Assembly: GCF_036116635.1 (NCBI RefSeq)
Contig: NZ_CP107995.1
Span: forward strand, 5,890,001 to 5,954,000
DNA: 64,000 bases
DNA from: Amycolatopsis sp. NBC_00345
GTDB lineage: Bacteria > Actinomycetota > Actinomycetes > Mycobacteriales > Pseudonocardiaceae
Direction of reading: 5' to 3'
Part shown: piece after piece, positions 49,950-58,647 of the stretch
Position numbering within the stretch: the stretch's first letter is position 1
Layout of the letters: every line of letters begins with the position of its first letter
Notes under the pieces: generated by a model
The model's database searches: none
What the model saw: only the letters and a program-made list of their open reading frames with translations
What the model was told of the DNA's origin: nothing
Position numbers and translations under genes: made by a program

Positions 49950-50468
49950 ATGAAACGGAACCGCAAGCTCGTCGCCGCACTGGCCGGCGCGGCGATCGCC
50001 CCGGTGATCGTCCTGGTCGGCCCGGTCGGCACCGCGAGCGCGCACGGCTACGTCAACGCGCCAGCCAGCCGGCAGGCGCAGTGCGCGCAGAACATCGTCT
50101 CCTGCGGCGAAATCAAGTACGAGCCGCAGAGCGTCGAAGGACCGAAAGGCCTGAGAAGCTGCAACGGCGGTGTCGCTCGCTTCGCCGAACTGAACGACAA
50201 CAGCAAGGGCTGGCGCGCCGCCTCGGTGGGCCGCACGGTGACGTTCAACTGGACGTTCACCGCGCGGCACAAGACCACCGACTACGAGTACTACATCGGC
50301 AACACCCGCATCGCCAGCTTCAGCGGCAACAACCAGCAGCCGCCCGCCACCGTCTCGCACTCGGTGAACCTGGGCAGCCACACCGGCCGGCAGACCGTGC
50401 TGGCCATCTGGAACATCGCCGACACCACCAACGCGTTCTACTCCTGCATCGACCTGCAGGTGAGCTGA
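49950..50468 (+). CDS. AA10 lytic polysaccharide monooxygenase (chitin-active type)
   Basis: The 172-residue precursor has a Sec signal ending ASA just before His32, which becomes the N-terminal His of the copper histidine brace. The second brace His is His107 in FTARHKTTD, and Phe163 in NAFYSCID fits the axial residue. HGYVNAPASRQ is the AA10 hallmark. It has no added carbohydrate-binding module. It oxidatively cleaves crystalline chitin (or cellulose) outside the cell. AAGGAG precedes the ATG. The dre-like site upstream implies DasR repression relieved by amino-sugar phosphate. Confidence 0.94.
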   Translation: MKRNRKLVAALAGAAIAPVIVLVGPVGTASAHGYVNAPASRQAQCAQNIVSCGEIKYEPQSVEGPKGLRSCNGGVARFAELNDNSKGWRAASVGRTVTFNWTFTARHKTTDYEYYIGNTRIASFSGNNQQPPATVSHSVNLGSHTGRQTVLAIWNIADTTNAFYSCIDLQVS

Positions 50469-50509
50469 CCAGCGGCCGGTGCGCGGGCCGCTGGTCCGCG
50501 CACCGGCCC
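50469..50509 (+). terminator. Terminator with two competing stems after the LPMO gene
   Basis: ACCAGCGGCC (50469-50478) can pair with 50487-50496, or GGCCGGTGCGCGG (50475-50487) with 50497-50509 over 13 bp. The second is the stronger stem. The following 130 bases to 50640 are relatively AT-rich and hold no gene. Confidence 0.7.
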
Positions 50510-50646
50510 CGGAATCCCAAAATACTCCACAATGGACAGACCGGCGACGGAAAATTACGAAAACCTCCACCGAGAACGATTCCGAAATAGTCCCCGAACG
50601 ACGGATTCACCAGCTTCACAGGGTCCCGTACAGTGCCAGGAAGCAG

Positions 50647-50668
50647 CGATTACCTGATCAGGTAATCG
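50647..50668. promoter_or_regulatory. Perfect 22-bp palindrome before the trypsin-like protease gene
   Basis: The 11-base arm CGATTACCTGA and its exact complement fill the site, 49 bases before the ATG. This is where an operator would overlap a promoter. The ATTACCT half-site is shared with 44343-44359. Confidence 0.75.
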
Positions 50669-50717
50669 GTGTTGGCAGCCCGTAACAGAGACCTTACCGT
50701 CAAACGGGAAGGAAACG

Positions 50718-51515
50718 ATGTTCGGAAGACTGAGATCTGCGGCGTCCACAAGACGGCAGGCGTTCCACTCGAAGATGCAGGCAGCCGCGTATCGGTCGAC
50801 CGTCAACGCGCTCGACACCGCGCCGAGCCTCACCCATCGATCCACCCCGATCCCGTGGATCGTCAGCGTCCAATACGACGCACCAGCCCACAGCCGTTAC
50901 CGCTGGCACACCGCGACCGGCGTCCTCATCGCACCGCGGGCCGTCCTCACCTGCGCCCACGTCTTCAGCCCCGATGCGCAGCGACCCGGCACGATCCCCC
51001 TGGCGGACCGGAAGTTCACCGCCCGCGTCGGCGGTACCGGCCTCGACGACGGCGTCGCGCACGAGATCACCGAGGTCCGCCTCCACCCCGGGTTCGACCC
51101 GGCCACCGCGGCCCACGACCTCGCGGTGGCCACCCTCGGCACCGCGGCCGAGCTGCCGACGCTCGCGCGCGACGACCGGAGCCCGGCCGTCGGCGACGCG
51201 ATCACCATCCTCGGCTGGCCCCGTGGCCGCGACGGCGACGGCCGGCTGGCCCAGGCCACGACAACCCTGATCGACCCGCGCATCGGCGGCACCGGGGAGC
51301 TGTGCGCGGCCAACCTGCCTGTGCCCGACGACCTGGGCGCCGGCTGTTCCGGCGGCGCCGTCCTGAAGAGCAGTGACGGCGGTACGGCACGGCTCGTCGG
51401 CATCCTCAGCCACGGCGCCGGGGTGGCCATCGACGAGGCGGGCCCGCCGGCGGTCATCATGAATGTGCCGGCCGAGGCGGGTTTCATCGACCACGCCGTC
51501 GCCGAACCGTATTGA
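50718..51515 (+). CDS. Trypsin-like serine protease, apparently cytosolic
   Basis: The 265-residue protein has a chymotrypsin-fold domain with all three catalytic residues: His81 in VLTCAHVF, Asp134 in HDLAVATL and Ser211 in GAGCSGGAV. There is no signal peptide. Instead residues 1-45 (MFGRLRSAASTRRQAFHSKM onward) are basic and polar, then the domain begins at PWIVSVQYD. In bacterial STAND systems such proteases serve as effectors cut loose by a neighbouring NTPase, and an NB-ARC gene starts 132 bases downstream on the same strand. AAGGAAACG precedes the ATG, and a 22-bp palindrome lies upstream. Confidence 0.9.
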   Translation: MFGRLRSAASTRRQAFHSKMQAAAYRSTVNALDTAPSLTHRSTPIPWIVSVQYDAPAHSRYRWHTATGVLIAPRAVLTCAHVFSPDAQRPGTIPLADRKFTARVGGTGLDDGVAHEITEVRLHPGFDPATAAHDLAVATLGTAAELPTLARDDRSPAVGDAITILGWPRGRDGDGRLAQATTTLIDPRIGGTGELCAANLPVPDDLGAGCSGGAVLKSSDGGTARLVGILSHGAGVAIDEAGPPAVIMNVPAEAGFIDHAVAEPY

Positions 51516-51647
51516 GCCGCGTTTTCCAGGCCATCGAACGACGCATCCGGGTGAACAACCGCGTGCCACGTTTCACAGCCACCTGGTTTCCGTTGCGGGG
51601 TGCGGTACAAAAAGAAGTTCTTGAAAGGTGGCCGCACGGGGGCGGGC

Positions 51648-53777
51648 GTGGGCGAGCAGACGGCAGGCGAACGAAACACGGGAACCACGCAGAACAGCGT
51701 TTCCGGTCCGGTTCACGGTTCCCTGGTGCAGGCGGGCACGATTCAGAACGTTCACCTGCATACCCATCGGGACATCCCGGTGCCCTCCCAACTGCCCGGC
51801 AGCCCACCGTTCCTGCCCTGCCGCGGCGACGAACTCACCGCCCTCGACGGATTCCTGGCCCATACGGGGACGGAGCCGCCGCTCGTGGTGATCAGCGGAC
51901 CGGGCGGGGTCGGGAAGTCCGCGCTGGCCCTGCGGTGGCTGCACCGCGTCCGGGACCGGTTCCCCGACGGCCAGCTCTACGTCGACCTGGGCGCATTCGA
52001 CGCGGCGGGCCCGGTGCCGCCGGAGACAGTGCTGGCCTGGTTCCTCGCCGCACTCGGCCTTGCCGACGACGAGATTCCCGAAGGCCTCGCCCGCAGGGAG
52101 GCGCTGTTCCGCACCCACACGGCGCAGCGCCGGATCGCGGTGCTGCTGGACAACGCCGTGTCCGGGGGCCAAGTACGCCCACTGGTGTCGTCCGCGCCGA
52201 CGGCACTGACCGTCGTCACCAGCCGCTGGCGCCTGCCGCGGCTGGCCGGCGAGGGACTGTCCGTGGACATGCACCCGTGGGACGTCGAGCAATCCGTGGA
52301 GGCGCTGACGGCGCTCGTCGGCAAAGACCGGGTCAGTGCCGAAATCACTGCCACCCACCAGATCGCGACCGCCTGCGGGGGCCTGCCCCTCGCGCTTTCG
52401 ATGATCGCGGCGCAACTCCGGACCCATCCGAGGCGCAGCGTGGCGCGTGAAGCCGACCGGCTCGGCGACGACACCCGGCTGCTCCGCATGTCGGTCGACG
52501 GGGACCCGGCGCTGCAGGCCGTCTTCGACAGCTCGTACCGCAGCCTCGACGAGGACACCGCTCGTGCCTATCGCCTGTGCGGTCTGCACCCCGGGCCACG
52601 CTTCGGCGCCGAAGTCCTCGCCGACGTCTCCGGCACCACGGAGGACGACGTCGAAGAGACCTTCGACCGGCTGGCCGAGATGCACCTTCTCGGCGAGGAA
52701 GACGATGGCAGCCACCGTTTCCACGACCTCGTCCGCGCGCACGCCCGCGCGACGGCCCGGCTCGACGACGGCACCGACGAGGAAGCGGTGACCCGCCGGT
52801 TCGTCGAGTGGTACCTCACCATGACCGTCCGCGCCACCGACGTCGTGCACCCGCATCGCTGGAAGCTCGAACCGCACTTCACCCTCGGGGCTCCCGAGCA
52901 CCGGTCCTTCGCCACCACCAGGGAAGCGATGGCGTGGCTGCGCCGTGAGCAGAGGTCGATCCGGCATTGTGTGCTGGAGGCGCGCGAACGTGAATGGCAC
53001 GAACTCGTATGGCCGTTCTGCGAGGCGCTGTGGGGCTTCTTCCTGCACCACCGCGACTACGCCGACTGGATCCGCTTGCAGCAGCTCGGCATCGATTCCG
53101 CGATCCACTGTGGACATCGGATCGCCGAGGCGCGGCTGCGGTCCCAGCGTGGCTACGCGCTCGCGAAGAGCGGCGACTACCAGCAAGCGATAGCGGAGAA
53201 CGAGCTGGCGCTGCGCCTCGCCCGCGCCGAAGGGCACGACGCCTCGGCGGCGACCGCGCTGTCCCAGCTCGGCCGTGCCGCACGCGACAACAACGACCTG
53301 CCTGCCGCTCTCGGCTACTACCGCCAGGCGCGGGACCTGGAGGCCCGGCTCGGGCACCGGCGCAACGCGGCGCTGCTGAGCCGCCGGGTCGGGCAGGTAC
53401 TGAGCCGTTCGGGCCGGCTGGCGGAGAGCATCGCCGAGTTGTCCGGCGCCGCGGGTGTGCTGGAAGAGTCCGGTGATTCCGTCCAGCACTCCCGCACCCT
53501 GATGGTCCTCGGCACGCTCCTCACCCAGCACGACCGGCAGCAGGAGGGCCTCGGCCTCCTGCGCGAGGCCCTGCGGATCATCACCGCCGCCGGGTCGCCG
53601 CACTACACCGCCGAAGTGCTCTTCGCCCTGGGTGAAGCCGAAGCCTCGGCCGGCGACGTGACGGAGTCCGCGGCCCACCTGAACCGGGCGTACGAGCACT
53701 TCAGCTCGGCTGGGGATCCCCGCTCGGACGAGGTGCTGGCCCGGCTGCGGAACCTGAGTCCCCCAGTCGGCGGGTGA
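51648..53777 (+). CDS. NB-ARC/TPR STAND protein with N-terminal amyloid-like (RHIM/BASS-type) motif
   Basis: The 709-residue protein has three parts. Residues about 15-38 are Gly-spaced, with NSVSGPVHGS then VQAG, N and VHLH; VQAG matches the RHIM core [IV]Q[IVL]G only partly (Ala for the hydrophobic third residue). The NB-ARC has P-loop GPGGVGKS at 84-91, Walker B LLDN at 166-169, TSR at 191-193, GLPLA at 245-249 and FHDL (MHD-like) at 358-361. TPR-like repeats fill about 490-690 (GYALAKSGDYQQAIAENELA). GTG at 51648 fits relatives best; an in-frame GTG at 51600 would add 16 residues. Its likely partner is the upstream protease. Confidence 0.87.
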   Translation: MGEQTAGERNTGTTQNSVSGPVHGSLVQAGTIQNVHLHTHRDIPVPSQLPGSPPFLPCRGDELTALDGFLAHTGTEPPLVVISGPGGVGKSALALRWLHRVRDRFPDGQLYVDLGAFDAAGPVPPETVLAWFLAALGLADDEIPEGLARREALFRTHTAQRRIAVLLDNAVSGGQVRPLVSSAPTALTVVTSRWRLPRLAGEGLSVDMHPWDVEQSVEALTALVGKDRVSAEITATHQIATACGGLPLALSMIAAQLRTHPRRSVAREADRLGDDTRLLRMSVDGDPALQAVFDSSYRSLDEDTARAYRLCGLHPGPRFGAEVLADVSGTTEDDVEETFDRLAEMHLLGEEDDGSHRFHDLVRAHARATARLDDGTDEEAVTRRFVEWYLTMTVRATDVVHPHRWKLEPHFTLGAPEHRSFATTREAMAWLRREQRSIRHCVLEAREREWHELVWPFCEALWGFFLHHRDYADWIRLQQLGIDSAIHCGHRIAEARLRSQRGYALAKSGDYQQAIAENELALRLARAEGHDASAATALSQLGRAARDNNDLPAALGYYRQARDLEARLGHRRNAALLSRRVGQVLSRSGRLAESIAELSGAAGVLEESGDSVQHSRTLMVLGTLLTQHDRQQEGLGLLREALRIITAAGSPHYTAEVLFALGEAEASAGDVTESAAHLNRAYEHFSSAGDPRSDEVLARLRNLSPPVGG

Positions 53778-54029
53778 TCACCCGGCGATCCTGAAGGCGA
53801 GCACCGCCGCGGCGGGCGTCCGCACCACCGCCAGCCAGGCCCCACGATGCACGCCGAGCAGGAGCAGGCCGGCGAGCCAGGCTCCGACCGTGTCCACCTC
53901 GGCGCTCGACGTGCAGACGACCACGTCCGCGCACGAGCACCACGCCGCCGGGGCCCGGCCCAGCTCGGCGACCACCAGGTCCGGACCCGCGCGCAGCCGG
54001 ACCACCCCGTCGGCGAGGACCTCCTGCAT
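53778..54029 (-). CDS. Hypothetical protein (83 aa), partner of the GT-B-like gene
   Basis: The protein begins MQEVLADGVVRLRAGPDLVV and has CSCADVVVCTSS, then a hydrophobic stretch GAWLAGLLLLGVHRGAWLAVV and VLAFRIAG. No family is recognised. Alternating strands and one hydrophobic helix could make a small alpha/beta fold. It starts one base after the stop codon of the GT-B-like gene, so the two are certainly co-transcribed. It is convergent and adjacent to the STAND gene. Confidence 0.65.
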   Translation of the reverse strand: MQEVLADGVVRLRAGPDLVVAELGRAPAAWCSCADVVVCTSSAEVDTVGAWLAGLLLLGVHRGAWLAVVRTPAAAVLAFRIAG

Positions 54030-54030
54030 G

Positions 54031-55245
54031 TCAGCACCCCACCGGCCGGGGCGAGGACGCCGGCAACGCCGACGCGGCCACGTCCGGCTCGGGAAGGCCG
54101 AGCAGCCGGTACATCTCCGCCCGCACCAGGGATGCCGCCTTCTCCGGGCGAGACGTGATCGCGGGCAGCAGCTCGCGCTCCAGATCGGCGCACCGCGAAC
54201 GGGCCGAGACGTACTGCGCGTCCATCCCGGCCCGCGGGTCCCACTCCGGCGCCGAGCGGCGCACGAGGTCGGCGAGGCTGCCGTCGCGGATGTTCCCCTC
54301 AGGGGTCGTGACGACGGTGACGGGCCGACCGATCGCCGCGGCGTAGGCAGTGGTGGAGCCGTGGTCACCGAGCACCCAGTCGGACGCGATCATCACCGCC
54401 TGCCAGCCCTCGTCGGGCGGGACGAGCAGCAGCCCGTCGCGCAGGCAGTCGGACAGCCAGGCGGTCACCTGGCGCGCACCGTGCACGGTCCAGACGTTCG
54501 GGTGCAGCACGGCGGCCACCCGCCCGGTCGAAGTCGAGCGGTCGTCCAGCAGCCGTCGGCACAACGTGGGGAAGCGCCCGAAAGCCGAGTCAGGCGACCA
54601 CGTTGAACTCACGGTCACCAGGCGCTCGTGCGCGCCGACCCCGAGCGCCGTCCGGTACCGGGCCCGGTACGGCAGGCCGGCCAGCATCCGGTCCGCGCAG
54701 ATGTCGCCGGCGACAAACGCCGTGGGCACGGCCTCCGGACACCGCTCATGCAGCACCTCGAGCTCGGCGTAGTGGGTCAAGGCCAGCGCGGCGGGGAGGA
54801 CCCGGCCGCGAAAGGTGAGCAGCTCGCGGTCGAGCCCGGTGGTGACCGCCGTCGCCGCCCGCGCCTTGCGGCTGAATCGCCGGGACATCAGCGCGCCGGC
54901 CCCGTGCGGGACCAGGAGGATCGACCCTCGCAGCTCCTCCAGGTGGCGATGGCTGGCGGCCAGGATCAGGTCGAACTCGTGCTGTACGGCCTGCTGCCAC
55001 GGCACGACCACACCGCGTTGCGCCCGCACGTACTCCTCGACGCCGTGCCACGCGTCGGTGGTGTGCGGAACCGTGAAAACCACCTGCACCCGGTGATCCG
55101 GCTCCAGCAGCGGCAACAGATCCATCAGCCGGGTGCCGGCGGTGACCGTCGGGACGACTACGAGCACGGTCCGGCAGCCGGGCCGGGTGACCCGGGTGTG
55201 GGTGTCCCGCCCGATGGGACCTCTGATCCAGGTGGTGGACGACAT
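54031..55245 (-). CDS. GT-B-fold-like protein (glycerophosphotransferase/glycosyltransferase-like), function unknown
   Basis: The 404-residue protein has an N-terminal Rossmann-like half (RTVLVVVPTVTAGTRLMDLL, LVPHGAGALMSRRF) and a C-terminal half with VTVSSTWSPDSAFGRFP, VAAVLHPNVWTVHG and VLGDHGSTTAYAAAIGRPV. That last segment resembles the donor-binding region of CDP-glycerol glycerophosphotransferases and UDP-sugar epimerases. I believe close relatives are often labelled translation initiation factor 2 in databases without support. No signal peptide or membrane span. It diverges from the SARP/NB-ARC regulator gene, which suggests joint regulation. Confidence 0.6.
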   Translation of the reverse strand: MSSTTWIRGPIGRDTHTRVTRPGCRTVLVVVPTVTAGTRLMDLLPLLEPDHRVQVVFTVPHTTDAWHGVEEYVRAQRGVVVPWQQAVQHEFDLILAASHRHLEELRGSILLVPHGAGALMSRRFSRKARAATAVTTGLDRELLTFRGRVLPAALALTHYAELEVLHERCPEAVPTAFVAGDICADRMLAGLPYRARYRTALGVGAHERLVTVSSTWSPDSAFGRFPTLCRRLLDDRSTSTGRVAAVLHPNVWTVHGARQVTAWLSDCLRDGLLLVPPDEGWQAVMIASDWVLGDHGSTTAYAAAIGRPVTVVTTPEGNIRDGSLADLVRRSAPEWDPRAGMDAQYVSARSRCADLERELLPAITSRPEKAASLVRAEMYRLLGLPEPDVAASALPASSPRPVGC

Positions 55246-55296
55246 CGCTCCTCCTCGTTATGAGCTGGGGTGACGGTCCTGAGCGTGCTGGTCAGC

Positions 55297-55369
55297 CGTG
55301 TCAACCGGAGTTCCGCATTCGTGTCACCAGCGCTTCAGCGGCACTTCAAAGATGACAAATCCGTGTCAT
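55297..55369. promoter_or_regulatory. CGTGTCA direct repeats in the SARP divergent spacer
   Basis: CGTGTCA occurs at 55297-55303, 55320-55326 and 55362-55368, with start-to-start distances of 23 and 42 bp, roughly two and four helical turns. The last copy is also the right arm of ATGACA/TGTCAT (55352-55369). SARP proteins bind heptameric direct repeats spaced by whole turns, so this is a candidate autoregulatory site. Confidence 0.4.
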
Positions 55370-55466
55370 TGCCGGTCGGTTCAGCGGTTGTCCCCGCCTC
55401 GGATGTGAGAAGCTGAATGGAAAATTTCGCGCGTACCGCAAATCCTGGGGAGGGGGCGCTGCGCTG

Positions 55467-58400
55467 GTGGAAATCGCCTTCGGCATTCTGGGGCGAACCG
55501 CGTTGCAGATGCACGGGCGTCTGACTGTGCAGTGGGGGCGCCCCAAGGAGCGCGCGGTTCTCGCCACGCTGCTGGCCCAGCCGAACCGCCTGGTCAGCGC
55601 GGAGTCCCTGCTCACCTGGGTGTGGGGTGAAGAGGAGCAGGAACCGCGAAATCCGGTTTCGACGTTTCGGACCTACACGGCGCGAATCCGCACCACGCTC
55701 CGGGAAGCGGGCCTTCCGGCGGATCTGCGCACTGTGGACGGCAGTTTTGTACTGGAAACGGAGGAGGATCGGATCGATTGGTTCGCATTTCGCCGGATGA
55801 TCGGCAATGCGCGGCTGCTCGGTGCCGACCACCGTCACGAAGAAGCCGGCGAACTGATCGAGGAAGCGCTTCTCCTGTGGCGGGACGACCCGCTGCGTGA
55901 CCTGCGAACCCCGCGCGCCGACCGGGCCCGGATCGCGGCGGTGGACGAAGATTGGCTGCCCGCCAACAATCTCCTGCTGACGCAGTGGTCCGCACTGGGG
56001 CGCCACCGCGAGGTGCTGCAGCGGCTCGACGACCTGCAACGGCAGCACCGAGCCGACCTCGGCCTCGCGAAACAACGGCTCCAGGCCCTGCACCTGCTCG
56101 GTGACACAACCCAGCGCGACCAGTACTACTTCGACGCTCGCCGGCTGTTCCGGGCGCGGCAAGAGGAAGACGCGGCGACCGAGCTCAAACGCGTTCAGGA
56201 CGAACTGATCCGCGCCGGGGACATCACTTCGCCACCAATCACTGCGTCACCAATCACTGTGCCACCGGGACCGGCGACTATTCCTCTGCCCCGCGACGGC
56301 GGCGAGGTGGTCCCGGCCACAGAGAGCACCGGCCGCGCGCTGCTGCCGGCCGACGTCGACGACTTCGTCGGCCACGACGATCTCCTGCGCACACTCGACG
56401 AACTCGCCCAGGCGCCCGGCGGCGGGTTCCGCCCCGGGGTGATCGTCCTCGACGGCCTGGCGGGCATCGGGAAGACCGCGCTGGCCGTGCACTGGGCTCA
56501 CCGCCAGGTCGGCCATCTGGCCGATCACGCCGTCTACATAGACCTGCACGGCTACGACGCCGACCGCAGACGCGAGCCCGAAGAGGTAGTCGACGACCTG
56601 TTGTACGCGCTCGGCGGCCGGATCGACCGGTACGCGGGCCAGCTAAGGCGGGCTGCGCGGCTACGCGAGCTGCTCGGCGGGCGGCGAACCGTGGTCGTGC
56701 TGGACAACGTCGCGAAGTCCGCGCACGTCCAGCCGCTGTTGCTGACGCTGGCGCCGTGCCTGGTCATCGTCACCAGCAGGCAGGCGCTGGCCGGGCTGGT
56801 CAAGCAGCACGGCGCGCGGCACCGCTCGGTCACCCCGCTCAGCGCGGAGCACAGTGCCGAACTGCTCACCAACCGCATCGGCGCCCGCGCGGCCGCGCAA
56901 CGGGAGACCGTCGCCCGGCTGGCACAGCTGTGCGATGGCTTCCCGATGACGTTGCAGCTCGCCGCGCACCACATCGAGCTCCACCGTGAACTGGCGCTGC
57001 ACCACTTCGCCGACGAGTTGCGGGATCGCAGTCGTCTCCTGGACATGGGCGACGCCGGTGACGATCCGCCGACGAGCATGCGCGCGACGCTTTTCGTTAC
57101 CTACGAACACCTCCACGCCGACGCGCAGCGGCTTTTCCGCTTCCTCGGCCTCCCGCCGACGCCGACCTTCAGCCTGGCCGCGGCGGCGGCGCTCGCCGGG
57201 CTGTCGTCACGAGCCACGCACCGTTGCCTCGACGCGCTCGTCAGCGCCCACTTCGTCGACCACACCGGCGAACCGGACCGGTATCGCATGCACGACCTGC
57301 TCCACGTGTTCGCACACGAACTGGCCACGGACGAGGTATCCGCGAGTGAAGCCGAGGACGCCGAACGACGATTGCTGTCGTTCTACTTGCACAGCAGTTT
57401 CGCGGCGGACCACACCGTATTCCCGTTCTACCCGAGGGTTCCGATGCTTCCACTGGAACCGGGTGTGTCCCCGGTGGAAATCGAGTCGGAAAAAGCCGGT
57501 GTGACTTGGCTGCTCCGCGAGCGCCGGACGATGATGCTTCTGGTCAGCTGGGCCGCCCGGCGTCATCCGGAATACGCTTGGCGATATCCGCATATCATGT
57601 ATGCCATCTTCCGCCGCTACGGTTACCTCAGTCACCTGAAAAAGCCCTATGAGGTCGCGATCGCGGCCTGCGCGGCGCTCGGTGACCTGGAGTCGGAAGG
57701 CGCTTCGCGCAACGACTTCGGCCGCATCCTGATGCGATCGGGCGACCAGGACGGCGCGCAGCGGCAGTTCGACCTCGCGCTGGCTCTCGCGCGGCAGACC
57801 GGAAGTCCGATCGGCATAACGATCTCCCTCATGGAGCAGGGTGACGTGGAGTTGGACAAGGGCAGCCCCGAAGAGGCGGTCGTCCATTACGAGCAGGCGC
57901 TGGAGAAGGCCAGGGAGATCGGGGCGATCGGGCCGGAGGCCGCGATCATGCACGGGTCGGCCATGGCCCACCGGCGGCTGGCACACACGGAAGAGGCGCT
58001 GGAACTGTTCGGCCTGGCACTGGAGATCCGTGCGCGGCAGAAGAACCGGCACGGCGAGGCGCAGACGCTGGCGGAGCTCGCGGCCGCGCTCAACGGGTGC
58101 GGCCGGTACCACGAGGCGCGCGACCGCGGGGAACGCGCGCTCGCCGTCGTCGAAGGAATCCACGACCTCGAGGTGGCGCCCCGAGCCTGCGCCGTGCTCG
58201 CGAAGGTCCACTACAACCTGGAGCAGTACGACAAAGCTGTCGGCTATGCCCGGCAGGCGGCGCGGCTCTCCGCCCGCAGCCACAACGTCGCCACGGAGGC
58301 GGACGCGTTCCACATCCTCGGCCACGCCCTCCAGGCCTCGCGGCGACCAGCCGCCGCCATCGAAGGCTGGCGGCTGTCGGTCGCCGCATACCTGGATCTC

Positions 58401-58478
58401 GGCGACCTCTACCACACGCGGCACGTTCTGGTGGATCTGGCGGCCGCGCGGGAAGAACCGGCAACCTCCGGACTCTGA
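55467..58478 (+). CDS. AfsR-type SARP regulator: winged helix, BTAD, NB-ARC and TPR
   Basis: The 1003-residue protein has an OmpR-type winged helix (residues 1-95; FGILGRTALQMHGRLTVQWG, SAESLLTWVWGEE), a BTAD domain to about 215, and a linker rich in Pro and Thr (250-290). The NB-ARC follows, with P-loop GLAGIGKT near 330, Walker B VVVLDNVA, TSRQAL, GFPMTLQLA and MHDLL. TPRs lie at about 740-990 (LNGCGRYHEARDRGERALAV). This is the AfsR layout: an ATP-gated activator of secondary metabolism. GTG start with GGAGGGGG upstream. A small peptide gene lies 170 bases downstream, and no biosynthetic enzymes are adjacent. Confidence 0.9.
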   Translation: MEIAFGILGRTALQMHGRLTVQWGRPKERAVLATLLAQPNRLVSAESLLTWVWGEEEQEPRNPVSTFRTYTARIRTTLREAGLPADLRTVDGSFVLETEEDRIDWFAFRRMIGNARLLGADHRHEEAGELIEEALLLWRDDPLRDLRTPRADRARIAAVDEDWLPANNLLLTQWSALGRHREVLQRLDDLQRQHRADLGLAKQRLQALHLLGDTTQRDQYYFDARRLFRARQEEDAATELKRVQDELIRAGDITSPPITASPITVPPGPATIPLPRDGGEVVPATESTGRALLPADVDDFVGHDDLLRTLDELAQAPGGGFRPGVIVLDGLAGIGKTALAVHWAHRQVGHLADHAVYIDLHGYDADRRREPEEVVDDLLYALGGRIDRYAGQLRRAARLRELLGGRRTVVVLDNVAKSAHVQPLLLTLAPCLVIVTSRQALAGLVKQHGARHRSVTPLSAEHSAELLTNRIGARAAAQRETVARLAQLCDGFPMTLQLAAHHIELHRELALHHFADELRDRSRLLDMGDAGDDPPTSMRATLFVTYEHLHADAQRLFRFLGLPPTPTFSLAAAAALAGLSSRATHRCLDALVSAHFVDHTGEPDRYRMHDLLHVFAHELATDEVSASEAEDAERRLLSFYLHSSFAADHTVFPFYPRVPMLPLEPGVSPVEIESEKAGVTWLLRERRTMMLLVSWAARRHPEYAWRYPHIMYAIFRRYGYLSHLKKPYEVAIAACAALGDLESEGASRNDFGRILMRSGDQDGAQRQFDLALALARQTGSPIGITISLMEQGDVELDKGSPEEAVVHYEQALEKAREIGAIGPEAAIMHGSAMAHRRLAHTEEALELFGLALEIRARQKNRHGEAQTLAELAAALNGCGRYHEARDRGERALAVVEGIHDLEVAPRACAVLAKVHYNLEQYDKAVGYARQAARLSARSHNVATEADAFHILGHALQASRRPAAAIEGWRLSVAAYLDLGDLYHTRHVLVDLAAAREEPATSGL

Positions 58479-58647
58479 CGTAAGTTACTCTCGGGTTTTA
58501 CTCGAACGGAGTACCCGTAACACGTTCGGAATCAACATTTTTGGCCTGCGCACCCTTCTTAACCACCCCCAGCAATTCCGCTTCCCGGAAGGTGGATAGT
58601 GTCTGCCCCAATCTTGACAACCGACGCGCGACCAGAAGGAGATTTTG

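Noticed and set aside
50718..50852. Matching amyloid motif at the N-terminus of the trypsin-like protease
   Set aside because: Residues 1-45 lack a Gly-spaced VQxG-like core; only the STAND protein shows it.
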